Assembly: GCF_030546695.1 (NCBI RefSeq) | Contig: NZ_JAUOTP010000009.1 | Span: 124,001-188,000 of the forward strand | Direction: 5' to 3' | DNA from: Sphingomonas natans | Lineage (GTDB): Bacteria > Pseudomonadota > Alphaproteobacteria > Sphingomonadales > Sphingomonadaceae | Length of the DNA: 64,000 nt | Shown: piece by piece, positions 26,286 to 34,173 of the stretch | Position numbering within the stretch: the stretch's first letter is position 1 | Layout: the number at the start of each line of letters is the position of its first letter | The notes under the pieces: model-generated | The model's database searches: none | What the model was told of the DNA's origin: nothing | Seen by the model: only the letters and a program-made list of their open reading frames with translations | Made by a program: the position numbers and the translations under genes

Positions 26286-26792
26286 TTAGCGAAACGGGCT
26301 GTTCAGCAACACAATTGAAAGGTTCAGATAGGCTGCGAAGCTGACCCAAAGCAGGTATGGTACAATGAGGAGGCTCGCTAAGTGGGAGATCGGCCATAGT
26401 CCGCCGACGAGAGCTACCAGCGATGCCCAAAGGAAGACGACCTCGCCGAGCGCCCAATCCGGCCGACGTAACCGAAAGAAGAGGGGGCTCCACAGCAGAT
26501 GAAATACCGCGTTGCTCGCAAAAAGGAGGATGACGGTACGGCGTGCGAAATTGTCCGACGCGGCACTCCACGCCACCACAGCCGACCATGCCGCGAGACC
26601 GAGGATAATCGTCCAGGCGGGGCCGAACGCCCAGTTTGGTGGCTGCCACGAAGGCTTGCGCAGATCGCGATACCATTCGTCAATTGGCGTCATCAGCCCG
26701 CCGATCAGGCCGAGCAGCGCCGCGATGCCTCCCGAAATCAGGATCGGTCCCATCATGTCATGCCAGCCATGCTTGTAGAGTGTCCACGCCAT
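26286..26792 (-). CDS. tspO: TspO/MBR (CrtK) family membrane protein
   Basis: This is a five-helix outer- or inner-membrane protein of the TspO family, which binds tetrapyrroles and modulates photosynthesis gene expression in Rhodobacter. It has the conserved W.PP.W.F...W pattern (KPSWQPPNWAFGPAWTIILG), N..W.P.FF-like NAVFHLLWSPLFFRLRR and the C-terminal VPYLLWVSFAAYLN. The 168-residue frame starts at 26792. A PpsR-type box (26781-26798) overlaps that codon, so the true start may be ATG 26756 or 26753 (MMGPIL or MGPIL), which aligns better with known TspO N-termini. It is divergent from bchI. Confidence 0.88.
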   Translation of the reverse strand: MAWTLYKHGWHDMMGPILISGGIAALLGLIGGLMTPIDEWYRDLRKPSWQPPNWAFGPAWTIILGLAAWSAVVAWSAASDNFARRTVILLFASNAVFHLLWSPLFFRLRRPDWALGEVVFLWASLVALVGGLWPISHLASLLIVPYLLWVSFAAYLNLSIVLLNSPFR

Positions 26793-26798
26793 GATACA
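26781..26798. promoter_or_regulatory. PpsR/CrtJ-type operator between tspO and bchI
   Basis: TGTCCACGCCATGATACA fits TGT-N12-ACA, the consensus for the PpsR/CrtJ repressor. It lies 14 bases before the bchI ATG and over the longest possible tspO start, so it could repress both directions. The right inner base is T rather than G, unlike the strongest sites in this window. Confidence 0.55.
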
Positions 26799-26812
26799 GC
26801 GTGTACGTGGGC

Positions 26813-27772
26813 ATGTCGTTCCCCTTTTCGGCGATCGTCGGTCAGGACGAGATGAAGCTGGCGCTGCTGATCGCTGCGGTGGATCCGCGGATCGGCGGTG
26901 TCATGGTGTTCGGCGATCGCGGTACGGGCAAGTCCACTGCGGTGCGATCGCTTGCGGCATTGCTGCCACATGTGCCGGCGGAGCAGGCGGGATATCAGGA
27001 TGGCAGCCCCTGCAAGGGATCGGTGCCCGTGCCATTCGTCGATCTGCCGTTGGGCGCCACCGAGGATCGCGTCGTCGGCGCGCTGGATCTGGAGCGCGCA
27101 TTGGGCGCCGGCATCAAGGCGTTCGAGCCAGGCTTGCTGGCGCGCGCCAATGGCGGGTTCCTCTATGTCGACGAGGTCAATCTCCTCGAGGATCATATCG
27201 TCGATCTGCTGCTTGATGTTGCCGCATCGGGCGAGAATGTAGTCGAGCGCGACGGGCTGAGCGTCCGGCATCCGGCGCGCTTCGTGCTGATCGGGAGCGG
27301 TAATCCCGAGGAAGGTGAATTGCGCCCCCAATTGCTCGACCGCTTCGGCCTATCGGTCGAGGTGCGGACGCCACAGGATCTGGGGCAGCGCGTCGAAATC
27401 CTGAAAAGGTGCGACATGTTCGAGCGCGAGCCCGTCGCCTTTGCTGCGAAGTGGCATCGTGCCGAGCGCAAGACGGTGAAGCGGATTGCGGCGGGACGGG
27501 CGGTGGTCGCAAGCGTTACGCTGTCCGACGCGATTCTGGCCCTCGCATCGCGGCTGTGCCTGAACGTCGCCGCGGACGGGCTGCGCGGCGAGCTTACGCT
27601 CATGCGGTCGGCGCGCGCGCTGGCCGCGTTGGAGGGCGTGTGCGAGGTCGACGCCGGGCATATCGCCCGCGTTGCGCCGTTGGCGCTGCGCCATCGGCTG
27701 CGGCGCGATGTCCTCGACGAGACCGGCTCGACCGCACGGATCGAACGCGCGCTGGAGGAACTGGCGGCGTGA
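26813..27772 (+). CDS. bchI: Magnesium chelatase subunit I (AAA+ ATPase)
   Basis: This is a 319-residue AAA+ ATPase that, with BchD and BchH, inserts Mg2+ into protoporphyrin IX. It has Walker A GDRGTGKS near residue 34, Walker B LYVDEVNLLEDHIVDLLL near 118, and the sensor region IGSGNPEEGELRPQLLDRFG. I chose ATG 26813 (MSFPFSAIVGQ); an in-frame GTG at 26801 is possible but lies next to the PpsR-type box. The stop overlaps bchD as GTGA, so the two subunits are translationally coupled. It heads the bchIDO operon. Confidence 0.95.
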   Translation: MSFPFSAIVGQDEMKLALLIAAVDPRIGGVMVFGDRGTGKSTAVRSLAALLPHVPAEQAGYQDGSPCKGSVPVPFVDLPLGATEDRVVGALDLERALGAGIKAFEPGLLARANGGFLYVDEVNLLEDHIVDLLLDVAASGENVVERDGLSVRHPARFVLIGSGNPEEGELRPQLLDRFGLSVEVRTPQDLGQRVEILKRCDMFEREPVAFAAKWHRAERKTVKRIAAGRAVVASVTLSDAILALASRLCLNVAADGLRGELTLMRSARALAALEGVCEVDAGHIARVAPLALRHRLRRDVLDETGSTARIERALEELAA

Positions 27773-29511
27773 TCGCTTCGAGCGATGCGACGCCCAATGC
27801 TCTGGCGGATGCAATCTTGGCGGCGCGTTTGTGCGCCATCGATCCGCGCCTCTGCGGTCTGGTCCTGCGCGGCGATCCTGATGCACGGAATGCGGTGATC
27901 GCGGCTCTCCAGGCCGGTCTGCCGGCAGACGTGGCGGTCCGGAGGGTGCCGCTTCATGTCGACGACGAGCGGCTGCTTGGCGGGATCGACCTGACGGAGA
28001 CCCTGGCACGCGGTGAGGCGGTTTCGCGGATCGGTCTGTTGGCGGAGGCGGACGGGGGCATGCTCGTCCTGCCGATGGCCGACCGCCTGTCCGACGCGAC
28101 TGCTGCGCGGATCGCAGCGGTAATCGACACGGGTGAGGTCGTAATCGAACGCGACGGCATAGCGTTGCGGGCCGGCACTCGATTTGTGACGGTGGTGCTC
28201 GACGACGGGATCGAGCCGGAGGAGGGCCCTCCAGCCGCGCTGGTCGAGCGCATGGCGTTCTGGATCGATCTCGAAGGCGTGCGGTCTCCTGGACTTGGGC
28301 AGGACCCTGGTTACCCCGTGCTGGCACCGGAGGATGACCGGATGCTTGAGCAGGTCGGGTGTGAAGCGGCGGAGACACCCGAGCTCCTTGAAGTCGTCGT
28401 CCGCACTGCGGCCGTGCTAGGGATCGATTCGATCCGCCCGGTTCTGTTTGCACTACGCGCTGCGCGTGCCTCGGCGAAGCTTGCGAGGCGCTGCGCGATC
28501 GCCGATGCGGATCTGACGCTTGCCGCGCGCCTTGTCCTCGCGCCGCGAGCGACGCGAATGCCGGCGCCGGCGGATGAAACGCCATCCGAGCCTCCGCCTC
28601 CATCCCAGCGCGACGACGGCGAGGAGGACAGCGCCGTCACCGCCCCGATCGAGGACATAGTCCTTGCCGCTGCGCTCGCGGCGCTGCCCAAAAACGTGCT
28701 CGCGCGGATCGCGGCCGGTCGCAGCCGACGGGGTCGCAACATCAACGCCCGCGGGGGCGGGGAGCGGCGCAAATCGTCTGTGCGCGGGCGTCCGATGGGC
28801 GCGCGCGCGGGGGTCCCGGGAGGCGGGCAGCGGCTGGCGCTGATCGATACGCTCCGCGCCGCGGCCCCGTGGCAGACGGTCCGCAAGTGCGGGCCAGGGC
28901 GCGTGGCGATCCGTCGCGACGACCTGCGCGTACGCCGGTTCGAAACGCGTGCCGAGGCGGTGACAATCTTCGCCGTCGATGCCTCGGGTTCATCGGCGCT
29001 GGCGCGGCTTGCTGAAGCCAAGGGGGCGGTCGAGCTGCTGCTGGCCGAGGCGTATGTGAAGCGTGCGCAGGTGGCGCTCGTCGCCTTCCGCGGCAGCACA
29101 GCCGAGATAGTGCTGCCGCCGACACGATCGTTGGCGCGCGCTCGCCGCTCTCTGGCGGACTTGCCCGGAGGGGGCGGCACGCCGCTGGCGGCGGGATTGA
29201 ACGCGGCCCGCGATCTTGCCGAGGCGGCGCGCGCGCGCGGACGGACGCCGTTCGTCGTCATCCTTACCGACGGGCGCGCCAATATCGCCGCCGACGGCAG
29301 TGCGGTGCGCAACCGGGCGCAAACCGACGCCACTTCCGCCGCAAAAGCGGTCGGCGCAGCGGGTATCCCTGCCGCGTTCATCGATATTTCAGCGCGGTCG
29401 CGGCCTGAAGGTGCCGCGCTCGCCGCCGCGATGGGGGCACGATACCTGCCCCTGCCGCGCGCGGACGCGACGGCGGTGCACGCCGCGATCAGCCAAGCCC
29501 GAAAAGCATGA
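27769..29511 (+). CDS. bchD: Magnesium chelatase subunit D
   Basis: This is a 580-residue subunit with an inactive AAA+ N-terminal half, an acidic/proline linker (near residues 265-300) and a C-terminal von Willebrand A domain. The MIDAS motif is in FAVDASGSSALAR (Asp404 region), followed by LPGGGGTPLAAGLN and ILTDGRAN. It bridges BchI and BchH in the chelatase. I chose GTG 27769 because it overlaps the bchI stop; the open frame extends upstream only as a shadow of bchI. Its 3' end overlaps bchO by four bases. Confidence 0.94.
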   Translation: MIASSDATPNALADAILAARLCAIDPRLCGLVLRGDPDARNAVIAALQAGLPADVAVRRVPLHVDDERLLGGIDLTETLARGEAVSRIGLLAEADGGMLVLPMADRLSDATAARIAAVIDTGEVVIERDGIALRAGTRFVTVVLDDGIEPEEGPPAALVERMAFWIDLEGVRSPGLGQDPGYPVLAPEDDRMLEQVGCEAAETPELLEVVVRTAAVLGIDSIRPVLFALRAARASAKLARRCAIADADLTLAARLVLAPRATRMPAPADETPSEPPPPSQRDDGEEDSAVTAPIEDIVLAAALAALPKNVLARIAAGRSRRGRNINARGGGERRKSSVRGRPMGARAGVPGGGQRLALIDTLRAAAPWQTVRKCGPGRVAIRRDDLRVRRFETRAEAVTIFAVDASGSSALARLAEAKGAVELLLAEAYVKRAQVALVAFRGSTAEIVLPPTRSLARARRSLADLPGGGGTPLAAGLNAARDLAEAARARGRTPFVVILTDGRANIAADGSAVRNRAQTDATSAAKAVGAAGIPAAFIDISARSRPEGAALAAAMGARYLPLPRADATAVHAAISQARKA

Positions 29512-30395
29512 GCGGAGGGCCCCGCTGGGAGGTCGAGGGACGCGCCTGGCCGAACCGGGCGCACAGCCGCTTCGTGGATGCCGGCAATTTGCGATGGCAC
29601 GTCCAGGCAATGGGGCCGGAAAACGCGCCCGTCGCGCTGCTGTTGCACGGTACTGGGGCCGCGACCCATAGCTGGCGCGGGCTCGCGCCGTTGTTGGCGA
29701 GTGGATTGCGGGTAATCGCGCTCGATCTCCCGGGACACGGCTTTACCAGCGGGCGGCCACCTAGCGGGCTTTCCATGGCGGCGATGGCACGCGCGGTCAG
29801 CGCGTTGCTGAAGGCGTTTCGCGTGGATCCCGCCGTCATCGTTGGCCACTCGGCGGGGGCCGCGATCGCGATCCGCATGGCGCTCGATGGGTACGCGACG
29901 CCGCGCGCGATCGTCGGCCTGGACGCGGCCCTGATGCCGTTTCCAGGTCTCGCGGCAACTTTGTTCCCGACGCTGGCGCGCTTGCTGTTCGTCAATCCGT
30001 TCGCGCCGCATATCTTCGCGCGGATTGCGCGCACAAACGGCGAGACCGCGCGCTTCCTCGCACGCAGCACCGGATCGCGGATCGATCCCGCCGGTGTCGG
30101 CTATTACGAAACGCTGCTCGGCAATTCGGCCCACTGCGCAGGCGCGTTGGCGATGATGGCGGACTGGGACCTGCCGGCGCTGAAGCGCGACCTTCCTCGT
30201 CTGAACACGCCGCTGCTGCTCATCCATGGCGATGCTGATGCGGCGATCCCGCTGTCGAACGCGAGAGAGGCGGTGACCCTGATCGACGGCGCGCGGCTAG
30301 TGGCGCTGCCCGGTCTTGGCCATCTTGCGCACGAGGAGAAGCCGGACGAGATTGCGGCCATCATCGATATGTTCGTGGGGGGGATTATCCGGTGA
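29508..30395 (+). CDS. bchO: Magnesium chelatase accessory alpha/beta hydrolase
   Basis: This is a 295-residue alpha/beta-hydrolase-fold protein of the BchO family, found next to bchID in purple bacterial photosynthesis clusters. It has the oxyanion-loop LLLHGTGAATHSW, LDLPGHGFT, the nucleophile elbow VGHSAGAA (Ser near residue 119), LLLIHGDADAAIP with an Asp, and the terminal LGHLAHEEKP histidine. The exact reaction of BchO is unsettled; it is linked to Mg-protoporphyrin formation. It is overlapped at both ends by neighbours (bchD, ATGA; small ORF, GTGA). Confidence 0.92.
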   Translation: MSGGPRWEVEGRAWPNRAHSRFVDAGNLRWHVQAMGPENAPVALLLHGTGAATHSWRGLAPLLASGLRVIALDLPGHGFTSGRPPSGLSMAAMARAVSALLKAFRVDPAVIVGHSAGAAIAIRMALDGYATPRAIVGLDAALMPFPGLAATLFPTLARLLFVNPFAPHIFARIARTNGETARFLARSTGSRIDPAGVGYYETLLGNSAHCAGALAMMADWDLPALKRDLPRLNTPLLLIHGDADAAIPLSNAREAVTLIDGARLVALPGLGHLAHEEKPDEIAAIIDMFVGGIIR

Positions 30396-30577
30396 GTGGG
30401 GGCACTTTCAGCCTGTTCGACATGGCGATTGCCGGCGTTCCGGTCGTGGCCTTCTGTATCTGGCAACTCGTGTCGGTGAGCCGTGAGATCGCGAGGGACA
30501 AAGCCGCCAAGCCGCCGGCTCCATCACCAGATAGCGCGTGGCATCCGGTAGGGGAGCATCGACTGGACGATCAGTGA
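30392..30577 (+). CDS. Small single-pass membrane protein between bchO and crtC
   Basis: This is a 61-residue protein with one hydrophobic segment (DMAIAGVPVVAFCIWQLVSV), positively charged residues just after it (REIARDKAAK), and a polar C-terminal tail. A GTG start overlaps the bchO stop, giving strong evidence of coupling to the bchIDO operon. The last 54 bases overlap the 3' end of crtC on the opposite strand. I recognise no family. Its place suggests a membrane role in Mg-chelatase or pigment assembly, but this is inferred. Confidence 0.6.
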   Translation: MSGGTFSLFDMAIAGVPVVAFCIWQLVSVSREIARDKAAKPPAPSPDSAWHPVGEHRLDDQ

Positions 30578-31456
30578 GCGGAAGCGCCCGAGCGACAGAC
30601 TTTCGTGGACGGCGCGAACGTCCTCGCCGAACAGCCGGGTGGCCAGCGCCGACCGCGCATAGAAAGGCGCATCGATCCAGGTCTTGATGACGCGCGGAGT
30701 TGAGCCAGCATCGGCGCGTGTCGTCCGCTTTATCAGCCAGCCGGTGCGCGGCAGCGCTGCCCGGGCTGGCTGGATGACGTCATGCCAGCGGCCCTGCCCA
30801 TCGAAGCGCAACGCCAGATCGAACGGCGCGCCGTCCCTGCGCCTTCCGTCATAGAGGATGGCGACGTCGTTCTCCAGATGCGCCCGCGACCAATGCCACT
30901 CGTCGAAGCCTTCCTCCAGCGGTTCGTCGCCGAAGTTCGAATCGAAATATCCGGCGCCCGACCAGCTAATGCCGGGATGGGTCATCTCGACTTCGACATG
31001 CGCCCGTGGCGCCACGGGGTGCCAGCGGTGCCGCCCGGCGGGGTCGAGCCGGAAGGCGGTTGTGCCGATCATTTCCGGACGGACCCGCACCGTACCGCGG
31101 ACCTTGTAGGGCAGCGGAGCGGAAATCTCGGCGATGTCGATCACCAGCCTATCACCATCCCAGCGGACCGCGCTGGGGCCGACGGAGAAATGGTCGCGCC
31201 CGCGAGCCACGCGATGCGCGGGGCGCTCCGTCATCGCCCAGGCCGCTCCCCGTGGGCCGCTCAGCGCGACGTTGATCGCACAGTGATTGTCGGGGTGCCA
31301 CCGGCCGCTGAGCTTGTAATATGGCGAGAAGACGCTGCCGACGAAGGCGATGATCGTCAGGCCGTAGGCACCACACTCGCTTGTCGCGTCAATATACCAC
31401 CAGGCATAGCCGTTCGGCGGGACGGCGACATCGAAGCGCGGTCCTGCAGCAAGCAT
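30524..31456 (-). CDS. crtC: Carotenoid 1,2-hydratase (hydroxyneurosporene synthase)
   Basis: This is a 310-residue hydratase that adds water to the end of acyclic carotenoids (spheroidene/spirilloxanthin pathway) at the membrane. Typical family stretches are PNGYAWWYIDATSECGAYGL, IAFVGSVFSPYY and HCAINVALSGPRG, and the C-terminal half contains WHWSRAHLEND and KTWIDAPFYARSALAT. I chose ATG 31456 because homologues begin just before the RFD..PP.GYAWWY block; the frame continues far upstream only as a shadow of crtD. This leaves a 100-base overlap with the 3' end of crtD, which is unusual. It is co-oriented with crtD. Confidence 0.92.
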   Translation of the reverse strand: MLAAGPRFDVAVPPNGYAWWYIDATSECGAYGLTIIAFVGSVFSPYYKLSGRWHPDNHCAINVALSGPRGAAWAMTERPAHRVARGRDHFSVGPSAVRWDGDRLVIDIAEISAPLPYKVRGTVRVRPEMIGTTAFRLDPAGRHRWHPVAPRAHVEVEMTHPGISWSGAGYFDSNFGDEPLEEGFDEWHWSRAHLENDVAILYDGRRRDGAPFDLALRFDGQGRWHDVIQPARAALPRTGWLIKRTTRADAGSTPRVIKTWIDAPFYARSALATRLFGEDVRAVHESLSLGRFRSLIVQSMLPYRMPRAIW

Positions 31457-32910
31457 TCGACGGCTTGCTGGCCGGAAAGCGCCGCCATCGGGACGCCCGC
31501 GCCCGGATGGGTGCTCCCGCCCGCGCAATAGAGCCCAGGGATCCGTGTCCGGCTGCCCTGCCGGCGGAAGGAGGCCGCCCACCCGTGCGAGGCCGGTCCA
31601 TAAAGGGCTCCACCCGTCGACGGATACAGCCCCTCGAAGTCGGCCGGCGTGGTCAGTACCATCGAAGGCGCCAGATCGAGCGAAAGTCCCGCTCGCGAAA
31701 CGCGATCCAGCATCCGCCGCGTGCATGTCTCGATCTCCGCTTGAGTGAAGCCTGTGGCGTCGCCGACCGGCGGCGCGTTGACGATGATCTGGAGGCGCTC
31801 GCCGTCGGCGGGGATGGGCGCCGATGCCTCGCGATCCTGTGCGCAAAGATAGACGCTGGGGTCGTCGGCGAGCCGACCGCAGCCGAGCGCGGAGAACTCC
31901 GCGGCGTAATCGTTGGAGAAGAACACGTTGTGGCGCAGCAGCGGGAAGCCCCCGGTTGTGGCGCGGCCCGTCCAGACCATTGCGCCCAGTGAGCGGCGGC
32001 GCGCGGGAGTCGGGGCGATGGCTGACTTGGCTGCCTGTCCGAAAAGGCCCGCGCCGATTGCGGCGGGATCGGCGTTGCAGACCACCGATCGGGCAGCGAT
32101 GCGCTCGCCGCTCGTCAATGTGACGCCGACCGTCCGGCCGCCTTCCGTCCGGATTTCGCGGACAGCGGCTTCGTAACGAAAGCGGGCTCCGTTGCACCGC
32201 GCCAGTTCCGCCAGCGCGAGTGCCAGCCGGTGCATGCCGCCATCGATCAGCCACACGCCGCTCGCCTCGACATGCGCGATCAGCATCAGCGTCGCGGGGC
32301 ACTTGAATGGGGAAGAGCCGCAATAGGTAGCGTAGCGCGCAAATAGCTGGCGGAGACGCGGGTCGTGGAAATACCCGCCGAGTGCGCGCCACAGGGAGGT
32401 GTACGGGCGCAAGGTGCAGTAATCGATGAAGCCACGCGCGCCCATCCGCCAGCCCAGCGTCAGCGGGTCCGTGTTCGTATTGCGCAGGAAGGGCCGCTCG
32501 AGCGCGTCGAAGATGCGTTTGGCTTCGGCGCGGAAGGCGCGGTACCCGCGCGCGTCGGAGGCGCCAGAGAAATGGCCGATCGCGTCCTCGCTCGCCGCCG
32601 GATCGGCAAAGAGATCGAGTTTGGCATCGCCCCAGGCATGACGCGCGAGCGTCGTTGCCGGTCGCATCGTGACGTGATCGTCGAGCGAAGATCCGCAAGC
32701 AGCAAAGATGTCTCCGAACGTGTCGCGCATCGTGAAAACGGTGGGGCCAGCATCGATGGCGACGCCGTCGACGGTGATCGTGCGAAGCTTGCCGCCCGGG
32801 CCGGCGGCCGCATCGACGACCGTGACGTCGCAGCCGCGTGCGGCGAGCAGGGCAGCGCTGACCAGACCGCCTATTCCCGCCCCGATCACGACCACGCGTT
32901 CGTCCGGCAT
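31357..32910 (-). CDS. crtD: Carotenoid 3,4-desaturase (methoxyneurosporene dehydrogenase)
   Basis: This is a 517-residue FAD-dependent phytoene-desaturase-like enzyme. It has the N-terminal dinucleotide fold VVVIGAGIGGLVSAALLAA, the second motif GPGGKLRT, and the C-terminal GLYCAGGSTHPGAGVPMAA desaturase signature. With CrtC and CrtF it converts acyclic carotenoids to methoxylated products. I chose ATG 32910, which has GGAGG eight bases upstream. The last 33 codons lie inside the crtC start region. Divergent from crtF, with a PpsR-type palindrome in the 50-base gap. Confidence 0.92.
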   Translation of the reverse strand: MPDERVVVIGAGIGGLVSAALLAARGCDVTVVDAAAGPGGKLRTITVDGVAIDAGPTVFTMRDTFGDIFAACGSSLDDHVTMRPATTLARHAWGDAKLDLFADPAASEDAIGHFSGASDARGYRAFRAEAKRIFDALERPFLRNTNTDPLTLGWRMGARGFIDYCTLRPYTSLWRALGGYFHDPRLRQLFARYATYCGSSPFKCPATLMLIAHVEASGVWLIDGGMHRLALALAELARCNGARFRYEAAVREIRTEGGRTVGVTLTSGERIAARSVVCNADPAAIGAGLFGQAAKSAIAPTPARRRSLGAMVWTGRATTGGFPLLRHNVFFSNDYAAEFSALGCGRLADDPSVYLCAQDREASAPIPADGERLQIIVNAPPVGDATGFTQAEIETCTRRMLDRVSRAGLSLDLAPSMVLTTPADFEGLYPSTGGALYGPASHGWAASFRRQGSRTRIPGLYCAGGSTHPGAGVPMAALSGQQAVECLLQDRASMSPSRRTAMPGGILTRQASVVPTA

Positions 32911-32941
32911 CCACCCGCCCTCCGATTGACGGCTTAACATC

Positions 32942-32959
32942 CGTCCATAAAAGTAGACA
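32942..32959. promoter_or_regulatory. PpsR/CrtJ-type operator in the crtD-crtF divergent gap
   Basis: CGTCCATAAAAGTAGACA matches YGTC-N10-GACA (the first T of TGT is C). It lies one base before the crtF ATG and 31 bases before the crtD start, so repressor bound here would cover both start regions. Confidence 0.55.
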
Positions 32960-32960
32960 G

Positions 32961-34079
32961 ATGAATCCGTCCAAACTATCGAATTTTTGGGGGTGGTGGC
33001 TCGCCCGGCGCAATCTCATGCTCGGATCTCCGGCCTTCCAGCGCGTTGCGACACGCTGCTTCCTTACCCGACCGATCGCGCGCCGCCGTGCGCGGGCGCT
33101 GTTCGATCTGGTCGCCGGCTTCACCTATTCGCAGATCCTGACTGCCTGTGTCCGAATCGGATTGCTGGACTTGCTCGCGCGCGGACCGCTGGGCCTTGCG
33201 ACGATCGCGCAGCGCATCGATCTTCCCCTTGAGGGGGCCGAGCGCCTTCTGCGGGGGGCGGCGGCGCTGGGGCTGGTGGAACGGTGCGGTGCGAACTGGA
33301 TACTGGGTAGCCAGGGCGCGGCGCTGCGCGGCAATCGGGGGATCGCCGAAATGATCGCGCACCATCATCTGCTCTATGCCGATCTGGCCGATCCCGTGGC
33401 GCTGCTGCGGCGCGGCGGGGGCGGCGGGCGGCTCTCGGGACTGTGGCCTTATGCCGAGTCGGCAGGGCGAGGCGGAGGCGAGGCGGTCGCAGCTTATTCG
33501 GCGCTCATGGCGGCGTCGGTGCCGATGATCGCGGACCAGGCGATCGACGCTTATCCCTTCCGCCGTCACCGCGCGCTGCTGGACGTGGGCGGCGGCGAGG
33601 GCGCGTTCCTCGCGGCGGTGGGTGCACGGGTGCCCGACCTCCGGCTCGCGCTGTTCGATCTGCCGGCGGTCAGCGAACGCGCCTTCGCCCGATTCGAGGC
33701 CGCCGGACTTACCCCACGTACCCGGATCTTCGGCGGCGACTTCCTCGTGGATCCGCTGCCGCAGGGATACGACATCCTCTCGTTGATCCGCGTGCTGCAC
33801 GATCATGACGACGCGCCCGCACTGGCGCTGCTGCGGGCCGCCTATGACGCGCTGCCGCCGGGAGGGACCCTCTTCATCGCCGAGCCAATGGCGCAGACGT
33901 CGGGCGCCGAACCCGCGGGGGACGCCTATTTCGGTTTCTACCTGCTCGCTATGGGATCGGGTCGGCCCCGCAGCGCCAGTGAGATCCGGGCGATGATCAA
34001 GGCGGCGGGCTTCTCCCGATCGCGCGTCGTCCAGACAGCGATGCCTCTCACCGCAAGTGTCGTCATCGCAACACGCTAA
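32961..34079 (+). CDS. crtF: Carotenoid (hydroxyneurosporene) O-methyltransferase
   Basis: This is a 372-residue SAM-dependent O-methyltransferase that methylates the hydroxyl made by CrtC. It has an N-terminal dimerisation helix region (ARALFDLVAGFTYSQILTAC) and a Rossmann domain with LLDVGGGEGAFLAAVGA near residue 210, then DLPAVSERA, GGDFLVDPLPQGYD and RVLHDHDDAPAL. The start codon has no good ribosome-binding site because the operator-like palindrome directly precedes it, so initiation may be leaderless or start from a different codon. It is followed by the bchC promoter region. Confidence 0.93.
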   Translation: MNPSKLSNFWGWWLARRNLMLGSPAFQRVATRCFLTRPIARRRARALFDLVAGFTYSQILTACVRIGLLDLLARGPLGLATIAQRIDLPLEGAERLLRGAAALGLVERCGANWILGSQGAALRGNRGIAEMIAHHHLLYADLADPVALLRRGGGGGRLSGLWPYAESAGRGGGEAVAAYSALMAASVPMIADQAIDAYPFRRHRALLDVGGGEGAFLAAVGARVPDLRLALFDLPAVSERAFARFEAAGLTPRTRIFGGDFLVDPLPQGYDILSLIRVLHDHDDAPALALLRAAYDALPPGGTLFIAEPMAQTSGAEPAGDAYFGFYLLAMGSGRPRSASEIRAMIKAAGFSRSRVVQTAMPLTASVVIATR

Positions 34080-34083
34080 CCAC

Positions 34084-34101
34084 TGTCCAATCGGATTGAC
34101 A
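34084..34101. promoter_or_regulatory. PpsR/CrtJ operator 1 upstream of bchC
   Basis: TGTCCAATCGGATTGACA is a perfect TGT-N12-ACA palindrome with matching inner C/G (TGTC...GACA). With operator 2 it forms a tandem pair separated by eight bases, the arrangement known for cooperative CrtJ/PpsR binding at the bchC promoter in Rhodobacter. Confidence 0.85.
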
Positions 34102-34109
34102 ATAGGACG

Positions 34110-34127
34110 TGTCGAGATAAAACGACA
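34110..34127. promoter_or_regulatory. PpsR/CrtJ operator 2 upstream of bchC
   Basis: TGTCGAGATAAAACGACA is a second perfect TGT-N12-ACA site, eight bases after operator 1 and 46 bases before the bchC ATG. It probably controls the bchCXYZ-puf superoperon. Confidence 0.85.
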
Positions 34128-34173
34128 GTTACAGCCGAATTCGTTTCGAACCGGCGGAGGGGATATCAAACGT

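Noticed and set aside
28311-30227. A 638-codon minus-strand frame opposite bchD and bchO
   Set aside because: Low-complexity Arg/Ala/Ser composition, antisense to two well-recognised genes; typical of high-GC shadow frames.
32926-32944. A GAC-N12-GTC-like palindrome (GACGGCTTAACATCCGTC) in the crtD-crtF gap as a PpsR site
   Set aside because: The half-sites are in the reverse order from TGT-N12-ACA. The neighbouring CGTCCATAAAAGTAGACA fits better.
30524-33124. An 866-codon open frame on the minus strand that would be one long protein
   Set aside because: Only the last 310 codons are CrtC. The upstream part is the out-of-frame shadow of crtD and has Arg/Pro-rich shadow composition.
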